A stretch of DNA of 64,000 nucleotides from Catellatospora sp. TT07R-123 (GCF_018327705.1 NZ_BNEM01000002.1:1364001-1428000), one strand, 5' to 3'. Counted from the stretch's first letter, positions 41,378 to 50,495 are shown. Numbers and translations are program-made. Notes: generated by a model from the letters alone, not told the origin.

Positions 41378-42115
41378 ATGCGAATCAACCTGATCCGGCT
41401 CACCGTCGCCGGACTCGTCGCCGGGCTGCTGACCGCCGCCGCCGCCACCACCCCCGCCGCGGCCGCCCCGGCTCCTCGGACCACCAACGGCCCCTGCCAG
41501 TATGCCGAGACCCCCGACGACCCGCCGGTCCGGCCGGTCGGGCTGCCCTTCGATCCGCGGCACCAGCAGACCTGGAACACCCACGTCGTGCTCAACACCA
41601 GCCACGGCAAGATCACGATCACGCTGGACGCCGCCAAGGCGCCCTGCACCGTGCAGAGCTTCGAGCACCTGATCCTGCACCGGTTCTACAACGACACCAG
41701 CTGCCACCGGCTGACGGCGTACCCGACGCTGAAGGTGCTCCAGTGCGGCGACCCGTCCGGCACCGGCAGCGGCGGCCCCGGCTACCAGTACAAGGACGAA
41801 CTGCCCACCGACCTGCCGCCCGTGCCCGACCGGCCCGGCCGCGTCTACTACCCGCGCGGCACCCTGGCCATGGCCAACGCCGGACCGGACACCAACGGCA
41901 GCCAGTTCTTCCTGGTCTACGCCGACTCGATCCTGCGGCCCAACTACACCGTCTTCGGCACCATCGACGAAGCCGGGATGGCCGCCCTGGACGCCATCGC
42001 CGCGGGCGGGATCCAGCCGACCCCCGAAGACCCGGCCCCCGTGGACGGCGCGCCCGCGCTGACCGCCGACATCCAGCGGGCCTGCGTACACCTGTTCCCG
42101 CTCCCGTTCTGCTGA
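41378..42115 (+). CDS. Secreted cyclophilin-type peptidyl-prolyl isomerase
   Basis: A 245-residue exported foldase with signal peptide (1-31, AAAAPAP). The cyclophilin core is clear: VVLNTSHGKITITLDAAKAP, TVQSFEHLILHRFYNDTSCH, GTLAMANAGPDTNGSQFFLV, YTVFGTIDEAGMAALDAIA. The active-site Arg motif normally FHRVI is TSCHRLTAY here. Extra Cys pairs (GPCQY, APCTV, TSCHR, LQCGD, RACVH, PFC) suggest disulfides outside the cell. Role: assisting folding of secreted proteins. Confidence 0.9.
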   Translation: MRINLIRLTVAGLVAGLLTAAAATTPAAAAPAPRTTNGPCQYAETPDDPPVRPVGLPFDPRHQQTWNTHVVLNTSHGKITITLDAAKAPCTVQSFEHLILHRFYNDTSCHRLTAYPTLKVLQCGDPSGTGSGGPGYQYKDELPTDLPPVPDRPGRVYYPRGTLAMANAGPDTNGSQFFLVYADSILRPNYTVFGTIDEAGMAALDAIAAGGIQPTPEDPAPVDGAPALTADIQRACVHLFPLPFC

Positions 42116-42146
42116 CCGGACGCTGAGCCTCCGCACACCAGAGGAG

Positions 42147-42183
42147 CCCCGCTGAGCCCGGATTTCGATTCGAGCTCAGCGGG
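42147..42183 (+). terminator. Hairpin after the cyclophilin gene
   Basis: CCCGCTGAGC (42147-42156 region) pairs with GCTCAGCGGG (42174-42183) around a 17-nt AT-rich loop, about 32 bp after the stop. Confidence 0.55.
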
Positions 42184-42349
42184 TCATTCGAGTGCCGCAG
42201 GAGGCAGGACCGAGGCAGGCACAGTTCCAGGACCACCGCAGGTGTCCTCATGACCGCCGACCCCTGACCGATCGGCTTACCTTGCGTGCACTGTCCTGAC
42301 CGGACAGCATGAGGCGGTCCATCACAGGCCGTCGACGGGGGCGATCAGC

Positions 42350-43138
42350 ATGTCATCAACTGCGGACACCGGGCGATCGGCGAACCGGTGGACGGGAGCG
42401 GTTGTGCTGGCCACCATCGTCCCGAGCGCGGTGGCGCTGGCCATACCCGCCGGCTCGCACATCTTCGACCGCACCGCGTCCCTCTACGGCGCGGGCCGCT
42501 GGGCCCTGCTGGCGGTCCTGGCCGCAGCCGGACTCGTGCTGGCGGTCGGCCGGCCGGCCGCCGCCGGGGTGTCCGCGACGGCGGGCCTGTTCGCCGCCGG
42601 TCAGCTCTGCGCCACCGGTATCTGGGCCATCAAGCACTGGGAGCCGTTCTCCGGCATGGTCGGCACCGGCTGGGACATGCTGCCCCTGCTCAGGTCGCTG
42701 GCAGTCGTCCTCGCCGTCGCGGGCGCGGCAGCCACGGCGGCCTGCCTGCTCGCGATGCGCCGCAGCGGCGCCTGGGCCGGGCAGACCACCGACGTCCAGC
42801 GCAAGTCGGCTTTCGCGGTCGGCGCGGCGGTCGCGGTCCTGCTGCCGGTCACCATGCTCCGCGGCCTGACCCCGATCACCATGCTCGGTACGTACGGGCT
42901 GATCTTCGGCCTGCCGTGGGGCATCGCCGTTGCCGCGACAGGCTGGCTGCGCCGCGACGCGGCGATCACCGCGGGCGTCCTCGTGGGGGTCAGCGCCCTG
43001 TCCGTCCTCGGCTGGAGCATCGGCCACAGCACCGAGTGGACTTCCGTCCTGCCCCACTTCGTCGCCACCGCCCTCGTCGCCGCGCTGGCGACCGCCCTCG
43101 CCCTGCGCCGCCCCACCCCGCCCGCAGCAGCCGACTGA
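42350..43138 (+). CDS. Multi-pass membrane protein, unknown
   Basis: A 262-residue protein with about seven helices (GAVVLATIVPSAVALAIPAG, WALLAVLAAAGLVLAVG, AFAVGAAVAVLLPVTML, LIFGLPWGIAVAATGW and others) and short charged loops. No residues that define a family are seen. Its stop is 8 bp from the convergent stop of the next gene. Confidence 0.65.
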   Translation: MSSTADTGRSANRWTGAVVLATIVPSAVALAIPAGSHIFDRTASLYGAGRWALLAVLAAAGLVLAVGRPAAAGVSATAGLFAAGQLCATGIWAIKHWEPFSGMVGTGWDMLPLLRSLAVVLAVAGAAATAACLLAMRRSGAWAGQTTDVQRKSAFAVGAAVAVLLPVTMLRGLTPITMLGTYGLIFGLPWGIAVAATGWLRRDAAITAGVLVGVSALSVLGWSIGHSTEWTSVLPHFVATALVAALATALALRRPTPPAAAD

Positions 43139-43145
43139 GGCAAGG

Positions 43146-43874
43146 CTAGGCGTCCGGTGGTCCGGCGGCGGTCGCGTCCAGTTCCGCGAGGACGAGGGCG
43201 AGGCATCCGGCGGCGTCGGCGACGCCGAGTTCCCGGCCGTCGGCGGCAAGGACCCGGTAGGTGCCGGGTTCGAGCAACGGGTCCACCGAGGGACAGTCCC
43301 GCGACCACGGATAGGTCACGGTCCGGCTGAAGCACAGCGTCCAGTGGCTGGTGAACGGCCGCAGGCGCCGCAGCCGCGGCTCTTGGAAAGCCAGAGCGAG
43401 GAAAGGGTGCAGGCGGGCGCGTACGACGTCGTCCATGTGGTTGTCGTGCAGCGACAGCCACGCAGCCTCGACGACGTCGCCGCGTTCCCGGGCCTCGACC
43501 AGTCGGACCGACCCGAGGTACGGCCACACCGCCGCGACCTCGACGGCCCGCGCGCCGCCCAGCCACCGCGCCGCCGTGTCGGCCGCGACCGCCAGGTCCG
43601 GCGCGAACCCCTGCGCCCACACCAGCCGTCCTGTTCGGATGCTCACCCAGATCCTGGGCTCGCGCCACCCGAGCAGCACTTTGGTGTGGCGCTCGCCGTC
43701 CCCGACGGTGACCGACCGCTCCGCGGCCTGGGCTGGCTCCAGGTTCGGCCGGGCCCGCGGCGCGACGCCCAACCGTTCGAACTCGGCGTCCAGCGCGCGC
43801 AGGAGCCCGCCGACCGCGGCGATCTCCGGGTACAGCGCGGCGTCGAGGCGGTAGGGGCTCTCCTGGTCGGGCAT
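43146..43874 (-). CDS. DUF6193-like hypothetical protein
   Basis: A 242-residue soluble protein, ATG at 43874. Sequence such as LGWREPRIWVSIRTGRLVWA, ADTAARWLGGARAVEVAAVW and LRPFTSHWTLCFSRTVTYPW resembles the actinomycete DUF6193 group, whose role is unknown. Start uncertain, no good ribosome site. It lies 47 bp downstream of a membrane-protein gene. Confidence 0.6.
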   Translation of the reverse strand: MPDQESPYRLDAALYPEIAAVGGLLRALDAEFERLGVAPRARPNLEPAQAAERSVTVGDGERHTKVLLGWREPRIWVSIRTGRLVWAQGFAPDLAVAADTAARWLGGARAVEVAAVWPYLGSVRLVEARERGDVVEAAWLSLHDNHMDDVVRARLHPFLALAFQEPRLRRLRPFTSHWTLCFSRTVTYPWSRDCPSVDPLLEPGTYRVLAADGRELGVADAAGCLALVLAELDATAAGPPDA

Positions 43875-43921
43875 CGGTCCATGGTGCCCGGTCGGCGCAG
43901 CCGCGACCACCCGTCCGTGCG

Positions 43922-44533
43922 CTAGGCGAGGATCTTGATCACGATGGCGATGAGCAGCAGGATCAGGACGACTCCGCCGATGAGCCAGCCGAACACGCCC
44001 GTGACGAGCAGCGGGCCGCGACGCAGCAGGGCGACCGGCCCCGGCTCGGACCGGTCCGGCCGCACGGGCTGCACGGCGACGGGGTCCGGCGCGGTCCGAC
44101 GCGGGAACAGTCCGCCGGCGCACACTACCGCCGCCAGCGGCAGCAGTACGCAGACCAGCCAGGTCGTGTAGAGGGCGCCCGGGTCGTGCCGGTGGCGGCT
44201 GCTGGACATCGCCGGGGCGACCCCGGCCAGCAGCCACGCGAACCCGGTCACGGCCGCGCCGTACACCGCCAGCAGCCCCGCCGCGCCCCAGGCCGGGGCC
44301 AGCGGGCGCCCGCGCAGCAGCGCCGGGACGCTGTGCAGCACGGTGCCGAGGACCAGGCCCACCGCGTAGCACGCGATGATCGCGAAGCCGTCGTCGCGCA
44401 GCCCCTGCTGGGCGTCGTCGAGCCAGCCGATCGTGTACGCCTCGCTGCTCAGCCACACCGTGGCGACGAGGCTGGCCACGATGGCCACGGTGGAGATGAC
44501 GACGCGCGACGGCCGAACCCGATGATCACTCAC
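43922..44533 (-). CDS. Four- to five-helix membrane protein, unknown
   Basis: A 203-residue protein: helices near VVISTVAIVASLVATVWLSS, FAIIACYAVGLVLGTVL, WGAAGLLAVYGAAVTGFAWL, TWLVCVLLPLAAVVCAGGLF and a C-terminal GGVVLILLLIAIVIKIL. A His-containing loop SSSRHRHDPG precedes the fourth. No family recognised. Confidence 0.6.
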   Translation of the reverse strand: MSDHRVRPSRVVISTVAIVASLVATVWLSSEAYTIGWLDDAQQGLRDDGFAIIACYAVGLVLGTVLHSVPALLRGRPLAPAWGAAGLLAVYGAAVTGFAWLLAGVAPAMSSSRHRHDPGALYTTWLVCVLLPLAAVVCAGGLFPRRTAPDPVAVQPVRPDRSEPGPVALLRRGPLLVTGVFGWLIGGVVLILLLIAIVIKILA

Positions 44534-44570
44534 GGTCCGGCAGAGTAGCGCGCACCGGCAAGCGACCTCG

Positions 44571-45998
44571 TCAGCGGGACACGAACCGGCCGGTCGGGCC
44601 GCCGAGGACCGCGCCGTCGGCGTAGGCGACGTGGCCGCGTACGACGGTGGCCACCGGCCAGCCCTTGACCTTGTGCCCCTCGAACGGGCAGTGGTCCTGG
44701 CCGGACAGCAGCAGGTCGGAGGTCACCTCCTGCTCCAGCTCCGGGTCGACGATCGCCAGGTCGGCGTCGGCGCCGACCATCAGGCTGCCCTTGCGCCCGG
44801 CCAGCCCGTACGCCCGCGCGGGGTTGGCCGAGGCGAGCTCGGCGACGCGCTGCGGCGACAGGCCGCGCTTGTGCATGCCCTCGCTGAGCAGGATCGGGTA
44901 CAGCAGCGCGGTGCCGCCGAAGCCGGGCAGCGCGGGCCACAGCGCGTCGCCCTTGTGCTCCTCCATGCAGCAGGCGTGGTCGGAGGCGACCCAGTCGACG
45001 GTGCCGTCGAGCACCCCCGCCCACAGTGCCTCGGTGTCGGACACGGCCCGGATCGGCGGGTTCACCTTCGCGCCCAGGCCGCCCTTGCGGTCCAGGCTCT
45101 CGTGGTCCAGGCACAGGTGGTGCAGGGTGACCTCGCAGCGCAGGTCCAGCGACTTGTCGGCCTTGGCGGCGGCGGCCGCGGCGATCGCGGCGGCGCTGGA
45201 CAGGTGCAGCAGGTTGACCGGGCAGCCGGTGGCGCGGGCCAGGGTGGTCGCCTCGCCGATGGCGACCTGCTCGGTCAGCGGCGGGCGGGCGTCGGAGTAG
45301 GCCTTCAGCGTCTGCGGGTCGCCCGCGGCGCGTACCCGGTCGATGAACAGCCGCATGAGCTCGGCCTGCTCGCAGTGCAGCGACAGCGAGACCCGGCGGC
45401 CCTCGCGCCGGGTGGCGGCGACGGCTTCCATCAGCTGGTACAGGTGGCCGAGGTCGTATTCGTCGCTCATGGTGAAGGACTTGGCGTCGCGGGAGTCGGC
45501 CGACAGGTTGAAGCCCTTGTAGAACATGTAGTACTTGAACGAGCTGACGCCGTGGTCGTCGACCAGCGACGGGACCTCGCCGACCTGCGCGGTGTCCATG
45601 GGCGCGAGGTGGAAGCCGTAGTCGGTCCAGGCGTGCCCGGCGACGGCGTCGAGCACCTGCGGGAAGATCTCCGCGTACGGCCCGGTGCGGTTGAGGTAGT
45701 GCTGGCCGGTGCGGAAGTAGGACAGGACCGTGCCCACGCCGCCGACCAGCGAGGAGCGGGTCTCCTCGGCGGCGTCGAGCGCGAGGTCGCGGTAGATGCC
45801 GAGGTGGTAGTGGGCGTCGACGGCGGCGGGGAAGACCAGCCGCCCGGTGGCGTCGATGACCTGGTCGGCCTGCGCGGCCGGGATCTCGTCGGCGATCGCC
45901 GCGATGCGGCCGTCGCGGGTGGCCAGGTCGGCGCGTACGGTGCCGACATACGGCATGACCAGCGTCGCGTTCTTGACCAGCAGGTCGTAACGGACCAC
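44571..45998 (-). CDS. Dihydropyrimidinase/hydantoinase-like amidohydrolase
   Basis: A 475-residue cyclic-amide hydrolase of the amidohydrolase superfamily; GTG at 45998 behind GGGAGGT. Metal ligands are all visible: HxH in FPAAVDAHYHLGIY (about 58-71), the Lys to be carboxylated in GVSSFKYYMFYKGF, His in SLHCEQAELMR, His in NLLHLSSAAAIA and Asp in DWVASDHACC. It opens rings such as dihydropyrimidines, hydantoins or related imides. Divergent from a CoA-transferase/cyclase/MmgE operon through a 81-bp gap with a shared operator-like 13-mer; together with the isochorismatase-like hydrolase it suggests breakdown of an N-heterocycle, which is inference. Confidence 0.88.
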   Translation of the reverse strand: MVRYDLLVKNATLVMPYVGTVRADLATRDGRIAAIADEIPAAQADQVIDATGRLVFPAAVDAHYHLGIYRDLALDAAEETRSSLVGGVGTVLSYFRTGQHYLNRTGPYAEIFPQVLDAVAGHAWTDYGFHLAPMDTAQVGEVPSLVDDHGVSSFKYYMFYKGFNLSADSRDAKSFTMSDEYDLGHLYQLMEAVAATRREGRRVSLSLHCEQAELMRLFIDRVRAAGDPQTLKAYSDARPPLTEQVAIGEATTLARATGCPVNLLHLSSAAAIAAAAAAKADKSLDLRCEVTLHHLCLDHESLDRKGGLGAKVNPPIRAVSDTEALWAGVLDGTVDWVASDHACCMEEHKGDALWPALPGFGGTALLYPILLSEGMHKRGLSPQRVAELASANPARAYGLAGRKGSLMVGADADLAIVDPELEQEVTSDLLLSGQDHCPFEGHKVKGWPVATVVRGHVAYADGAVLGGPTGRFVSR

Positions 45999-46034
45999 GG
46001 CGGGTACCTCCCGGAGAGCTGCGTTTCGCACACT

Positions 46035-46047
46035 GTAACGAGGTTTC
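46035..46047. promoter_or_regulatory. GNAAC-N3-GTTTC operator between hydantoinase-like and CaiB operons
   Basis: GTAACGAGGTTTC has the form seen at 36168 (GGAACATCGTTTC) and 38065 (GAAACACCGTTTC). It lies about midway in the divergent gap. Confidence 0.5.
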
Positions 46048-46079
46048 CATTTTCCGGGTAGAGCCGTTACCGTTGCGCC

Positions 46080-47279
46080 ATGCCGCCCGCAGCCCTGACC
46101 GGGATCACCGTCGTCGACGCCGCGACCCTCTTCGCCGGCCCCCTGGCCGCGACGATCCTCGGCGACTACGGCGCGGACGTCATCAAGATCGAGCACCCGG
46201 CCAAGGGCGACCCCTCGCGCGGCCACGGCCCGTCCCGCGACGGCGTCCCGCTGTGGTGGACCATGCTCGGCCGCAACAAGCACACCGTCACCCTCGACCT
46301 CGGCCGCGCCGAAGGCGCCGAGCTCGCCAAGCGGCTGCTGTCCGACGCGGACGTGCTCATCGAGAACTTCCGGCCCGGCACCCTCGAACGCTGGGGCCTG
46401 GGCCCCGACGTCCTGCACGAGCTCAACCCCCGCCTGGTCATCGCCCGCGTCACCGCGTTCGGCCAGTCCGGCCCCTACGCCCACCGGCCCGGGTTCGGCA
46501 CCCTCGCCGAGGCGATGAGCGGCTTCGCCGCGATCACCGGCCAGCCCGACGGCCCGCCGACGCTGCCCCCGTTCGGGCTCGCCGACGGCGTGTCCGCGCT
46601 GGTCTGCGCGCAGGCCGTGCTCACCGCGCTCTACCACCGCGACCACGGCGGCGACGGCCGGGGGCAGGTCGTCGACCTGGCCATCATCGAACCCATGCTG
46701 ACCGTGCTCGGCATGCAGGCCATGGCGTACGACCAGCTCGGGCTCGTCCAGCCCCGCACCGGCAACCGCTCGGTCAACAACGCCCCGCGCAACACGTACG
46801 CCACCCGCGACGGCCGCTGGGTCGCCGTCTCCACCAGCGCCCAGGCCGTCGCCGAACGCGTCATGCACCTGGTCGGCCACCCCGAGGTCATCGCCGAACC
46901 CTGGTTCGCCAGCGGCGCCGGGCGCGCCGCCCACGCCGACCTGCTCGACGCCCACGTCGCCGCCTGGATCGCCGACCGCGACCTGGCCGAGGTCACCGAG
47001 GCGTTCGACCAGGCCCAGGCCGCCGTCGCCCCGATCTACGACATCGCCGACATCTTCGCCGACCCGCAGTACGCGGCGCTCGACTCCATCACCACCGTCG
47101 AGGACCCGGCGCTCGGACCGGTACGCATGCCCAACGTGCTCTACCGCATGTCACAGACCCCCGGCCGCATCGGCTGGACCGGCCGCCCGCGCGGCGCCGA
47201 CAACGACGCCGTCTACCGCGACCGCCTCGGCCTCGACCCCGCCGAGCTGGCCGCCCTGCGCGAGAGCGGAGTGATCTGA
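46080..47279 (+). CDS. CaiB/BaiF (class III) CoA-transferase
   Basis: A 399-residue CoA-transferase. TVVDAATLFAGPLAATILGD, ADVIKIEHPAKGDPSRGHGP, DVLIENFRPGTLERWGLGP and PFGLADGVSALVCAQAVLTA (catalytic Asp) are intact. First gene of an operon with a cyclase and an MmgE/PrpD protein; its stop touches the cyclase start (TGATG). It is a paralogue of the protein encoded at 36852, clearly diverged. Confidence 0.92.
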   Translation: MPPAALTGITVVDAATLFAGPLAATILGDYGADVIKIEHPAKGDPSRGHGPSRDGVPLWWTMLGRNKHTVTLDLGRAEGAELAKRLLSDADVLIENFRPGTLERWGLGPDVLHELNPRLVIARVTAFGQSGPYAHRPGFGTLAEAMSGFAAITGQPDGPPTLPPFGLADGVSALVCAQAVLTALYHRDHGGDGRGQVVDLAIIEPMLTVLGMQAMAYDQLGLVQPRTGNRSVNNAPRNTYATRDGRWVAVSTSAQAVAERVMHLVGHPEVIAEPWFASGAGRAAHADLLDAHVAAWIADRDLAEVTEAFDQAQAAVAPIYDIADIFADPQYAALDSITTVEDPALGPVRMPNVLYRMSQTPGRIGWTGRPRGADNDAVYRDRLGLDPAELAALRESGVI

Positions 47280-48127
47280 TGCAGGACCTCGACCCGCACA
47301 CGCTGCAACCCGCCCACAGCGGCCGCCCCACGGCCACTCCCTGGGCCGCCGTACGCGGCCGCCAGGTCCTCGACCTTGCCCAGCCGATGCGCCGCGGCAT
47401 GCCCCAGTCGCCCAACCACCCGCCGTTCCGGATGGCCCTGGAACGCCGCCACGGCGACATGATGCGCCCCGACGGCGGCTCGGCCGCCAACGAGCTCATC
47501 GTCACCGGCGGCCACGTCGGCACCCACGTCGACGCCCTGGCCCACGTATCCCAGGACGGGCGGCTGCACGGCGGCCGCCAGGCCGCCGGACTCCAGTCCC
47601 ACCAGGGCTTCAGCGACCTCGGCATCGACACCTTCCCGCCCTACCTCGGGCGCGCGGTGGTGCTGGACGTGGCCCAGGTCCACGGCGTCGACGTGCTGCC
47701 CGCCGGCTACGAGATCACCCCCGACGACCTGGCCGCCGCCGCCGACGGGATCGAACTCGCCCCCGGCGAGACGATCCTCGTCGGCACCGGCTGGTCCCGG
47801 CGCTGGCACGAGCACGACGCGTTCATCGGCGGCCGCGACGGCACCCCCGGCCCCGGCGAGGCCGCCGCCCGGTGGCTCGCCGCGCACCAGCCCGTCGCCG
47901 TCGGCGGCGAGACCATCGCGTTCGAGCACATCCCCGCCGGTCGCGGCCACGCCGTGCTGCCCGCCCACCGGGTGCTGCTCGTCGAGCACGGCGTACACAT
48001 CGTCGAGACCATGAACCTCGACCCGCTGCTGCGCACCGGCGCCCGCGAGCTGCTGCTCGTGCTCAACCCGCTGCCCATCGTCGGGGCCACCGGCGCCCCG
48101 GTCCGGCCGCTGGCGGTGCTCGCGTGA
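47279..48127 (+). CDS. Cyclase-family metal hydrolase (kynurenine-formamidase-like)
   Basis: A 282-residue enzyme of the Cyclase/KynB family. The metal-binding HVGTHVDALAHVS (about 79-91) is the family signature HxGTHxD; VLDLAQPMRRGMPQSPNHPP is the usual start of the fold, and RAVVLDVAQV and ETILVGTGWSRRW follow. Members hydrolyse formamides, lactones or isatin-type rings. ATG overlaps the CoA-transferase stop; stop overlaps the next start (GTGA), so all three are co-translated. Confidence 0.87.
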   Translation: MQDLDPHTLQPAHSGRPTATPWAAVRGRQVLDLAQPMRRGMPQSPNHPPFRMALERRHGDMMRPDGGSAANELIVTGGHVGTHVDALAHVSQDGRLHGGRQAAGLQSHQGFSDLGIDTFPPYLGRAVVLDVAQVHGVDVLPAGYEITPDDLAAAADGIELAPGETILVGTGWSRRWHEHDAFIGGRDGTPGPGEAAARWLAAHQPVAVGGETIAFEHIPAGRGHAVLPAHRVLLVEHGVHIVETMNLDPLLRTGARELLLVLNPLPIVGATGAPVRPLAVLA

Positions 48128-49506
48128 ACGCCGACCGCGCCGTACACACCCTGGCCGAGTTCGCCGTGTCCTGCCGCGACGGCGCCGTCCCCGACGGCGT
48201 GCCCGGCCGCGTCCTCGACATCCTCGGCCTGGCCCTGGCCGCGCAGGACGACCCCGCGGTCCGCGCCGTGCTCACCTCCGTACGCCGCTGGGGCGGCACG
48301 CCCGAAGCCACCGTCATCGGCACCGGCGACCGCCTGCCCGCGCCCGCCGCCGCCCTGGTCAACGGTGTGATGGCGCACGCGCTCGACTTCGACGACACCC
48401 ACCTGCCGTCCGTGCTGCACCCCAGCGCGGGTGTGGTGCCCGCGGCCCTGGCCGCCGCCGAGGCGACCGGCGCCGACGGGCCCGCGCTGGTCCGCGCCGT
48501 CGCCGCCGGCATCGAGATCTGCAACCGGCTCGGCATGGCCGCGTACGACCGCGAGCTGCGCAACTCGGTCTTCTTCGACCGCGGCCTGCACGCCACCTCG
48601 ATCTGCGGCACGATCGGCGCCGCGGCCGCCGCCGCGCTGCTGCACGGCCTGGACGCCGCCGGGACCGCCCACGCCATGGGCATCGCCGCCAGCATGGGCG
48701 CCGGGCTCATCGAGGCCAACCGCACCGGCGGCACGGTCAAGAAGACCCACTGCGGCTGGGCCGCGCACGCCGGGGTCGGCGCGGCGGTGTTCGCCGCCGA
48801 CGGGCTGACCGGGCCGCCGACGGTGCTGGAGGGGCGGTTCGGGTTCTTCGCCGCGTACACCTCGGGCCGATTCGACGCCGACGCGCTGCTCGGGGACCTG
48901 GGCACCCGATGGGAGCTGTCGCGGACCGTGTACAAGCCCTACCCCACCAACCACTTCACCCACCCGGGCATCGACTGCGCGCTGGCGCTGCGGGCCGCCG
49001 GGCTCGACCCCGCCGACGTCGTGTCGGCCGAGCTGGGCGTCGCCGCGCCGGTGCTGCGGACCATCGCCGAACCGGTCGCGGAGAAGGCCCGGCCGCAGAC
49101 CGCGTACCACGGGAAGTTCTCCGGGCCGTACACGGTGGCGGCGGCGCTGCTCGGCGGCGGCGGGCTCGGCCTGAGCCTGGGCGACTTCACCGACCTGCGC
49201 GAGGACTGCCTGGCGCTGGCCGCCCGGATCACCTGCGTGGCCGACGAACGGGCCACCGGGCTGTTCCCGGAGGCGTTCGCGGCGGTGCTGCGGGTCCGCA
49301 CGCGCACCGGCGAACTGCTGGAGCACCGCGTCGACTCGTCGCGGGGCAGCGCCGAGCACCCGCTGACCGAAGCCGAGCTTGCCCTGAAGTTCACCGTGAA
49401 CACGGCCGGGGTGCTGACGCCGGTGCAGGCGGCGCTGCTGACCGACCGCGCCTACCGGCAGTCGCCCGCGGCCCGCCTGCTGGAGACCTGCACCGTCCAG
49501 AGCTGA
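48124..49506 (+). CDS. MmgE/PrpD-family protein
   Basis: A 460-residue protein of the 2-methylcitrate dehydratase/iminodisuccinate epimerase/cis-aconitate decarboxylase family. Typical stretches: AALVNGVMAHALDFDDTHLP (about 79-98), LHPSAGVVPAALAAAEATGA, GLHATSICGTIGAAAAAALL, KKTHCGWAAHAGVGAAVFAA, YKPYPTNHFTHPGIDCALAL. The third gene of the operon. In company with CoA-transferase and ring hydrolases it probably isomerises or (de)hydrates a tricarboxylate- or imide-derived acid; no propionate-cycle genes are near. Confidence 0.9.
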   Translation: MNADRAVHTLAEFAVSCRDGAVPDGVPGRVLDILGLALAAQDDPAVRAVLTSVRRWGGTPEATVIGTGDRLPAPAAALVNGVMAHALDFDDTHLPSVLHPSAGVVPAALAAAEATGADGPALVRAVAAGIEICNRLGMAAYDRELRNSVFFDRGLHATSICGTIGAAAAAALLHGLDAAGTAHAMGIAASMGAGLIEANRTGGTVKKTHCGWAAHAGVGAAVFAADGLTGPPTVLEGRFGFFAAYTSGRFDADALLGDLGTRWELSRTVYKPYPTNHFTHPGIDCALALRAAGLDPADVVSAELGVAAPVLRTIAEPVAEKARPQTAYHGKFSGPYTVAAALLGGGGLGLSLGDFTDLREDCLALAARITCVADERATGLFPEAFAAVLRVRTRTGELLEHRVDSSRGSAEHPLTEAELALKFTVNTAGVLTPVQAALLTDRAYRQSPAARLLETCTVQS

Positions 49507-49507
49507 A

Positions 49508-50128
49508 TCAGGGCAGTAGCAGCGGGTCGACGGCACCTGTCAGGTCCGGCGCGGCATCGCCGTCACCTTCGAACGTGGCCAGGAACGCCGCCTCGGCCGG
49601 GCGCAGGGTCTCGATCAGCGCCTCGATCGGGTACCGGTCGGTGAAGGCGGCGCCGTCACGCGAGACGATGAGCACGGACAGGGGCGGGTCGCCGGCGAGC
49701 GGCAGGTCGGGGTAGACGTTGCCGCCCCAGTGCAGCACCGGGTGCCGGCCCTCGTCGGCGAAGCGGCCCGCCCCGGCCAGCATCAGCAGCTCGGTGCGGG
49801 TGCGGTAGCTGTCGGCGTGGTAGTCGTACAGGTAGATCTCCAGCGCCCCGTCGCGGTGGCGGGCCACGCAGCCGTTCGGCACCCGCTGGGCCAGCAGCTC
49901 CCGCGCCGTCCTGCGCCGCTCCTCCAGCAGGGTCTGCACGGCGCCCGGATACTCCGCCAGCTCGGCGAGATCCCAGTCGGCGGCCGCACCGTCGGCGGCC
50001 CACCCGGTCCACATCGCATCGGGATTCGCGATGACCTCCACCGCCGGCAGCGGCGCGTCCAGCCAGCCCTCGAACCCGGACCGCGGCATCGGAATCCGCG
50101 CCGCCAGCATGTACGACCGCCCGCTCAC
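49508..50128 (-). CDS. Hypothetical protein, 206 residues
   Basis: A soluble acidic protein of unknown family. It contains AMWTGWAADGAAADWDLAEL and LEIYLYDYHADSYRTRTELL, and VYPDLPLAGDPPLSVLIVSR. It converges with the MmgE/PrpD gene, stops only 1 bp apart, with no terminator between. Good codon pattern but no functional clue. Confidence 0.6.
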   Translation of the reverse strand: MSGRSYMLAARIPMPRSGFEGWLDAPLPAVEVIANPDAMWTGWAADGAAADWDLAELAEYPGAVQTLLEERRRTARELLAQRVPNGCVARHRDGALEIYLYDYHADSYRTRTELLMLAGAGRFADEGRHPVLHWGGNVYPDLPLAGDPPLSVLIVSRDGAAFTDRYPIEALIETLRPAEAAFLATFEGDGDAAPDLTGAVDPLLLP

Positions 50129-50220
50129 GCCCCGACCCTACCCCGTCCCGAACCCCACACCGCCTACACCATCCTAGGAGGATGGGCCAGTCCCCTCGGC
50201 GACCCCTTGATCAGCCAAGT

Positions 50221-50274
50221 CGCCGGGCAATCGGGCGTATCGAGGCCCCGCTTTCGCCCGATTGCCGGGCAACT
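50221..50274. repeat. Family A inverted repeat, copy 2 (slightly decayed)
   Basis: CGCCGGGCAATCGGGCG (50221-50237), 17-nt loop, then CGCCCGATTGCCGGGCAACT (50255-50274). One base in each arm differs from copies 1 and 3; loop shares TATC and CTTT with copy 3. Confidence 0.75.
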
Positions 50275-50340
50275 CGGCCAGGGGTGCTGCCCGCGGGCGG
50301 CGGGCGGCGGGCGGGCTGAGAACGCCGACTCGTTACCCAA

Positions 50341-50467
50341 GTCGGCGGCCCAGTGCCAGGACGACACGGCGAACCTGTTCTGGTGCCCGCCGTTCACGCA
50401 GATCTACGACCCGACCGAGCTGAACACCTGGACCTGGATCGCCAACCGGCTCGGCCAGCTGCCGTAG
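50341..50467 (+). pseudogene. 3' remnant of a lost gene
   Basis: One frame reads through AQCQDDTANLFWCPPFTQIY then DPTELNTWTWIANRLGQLP and a stop at 50465-50467, with almost every codon ending in G or C and a protein-like composition (paired Cys, Trp, aromatic). Upstream the frame dissolves into a GC-rich repeat tract next to family A copy 2, so the 5' part appears deleted. Original family not recognised. Confidence 0.45.
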
Positions 50468-50495
50468 CCGAACCGGACGGGGACGGCTGAGCAGG

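Larger units (their letters stand above)
50129..50495. other. 367-bp region without intact gene
   Basis: Contains family A copy 2 (50221-50274), a Gly/Arg-codon-like GC tract (50285-50320), and a 3' gene remnant (50341-50467) facing the sigma-factor gene's end. Confidence 0.6.
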
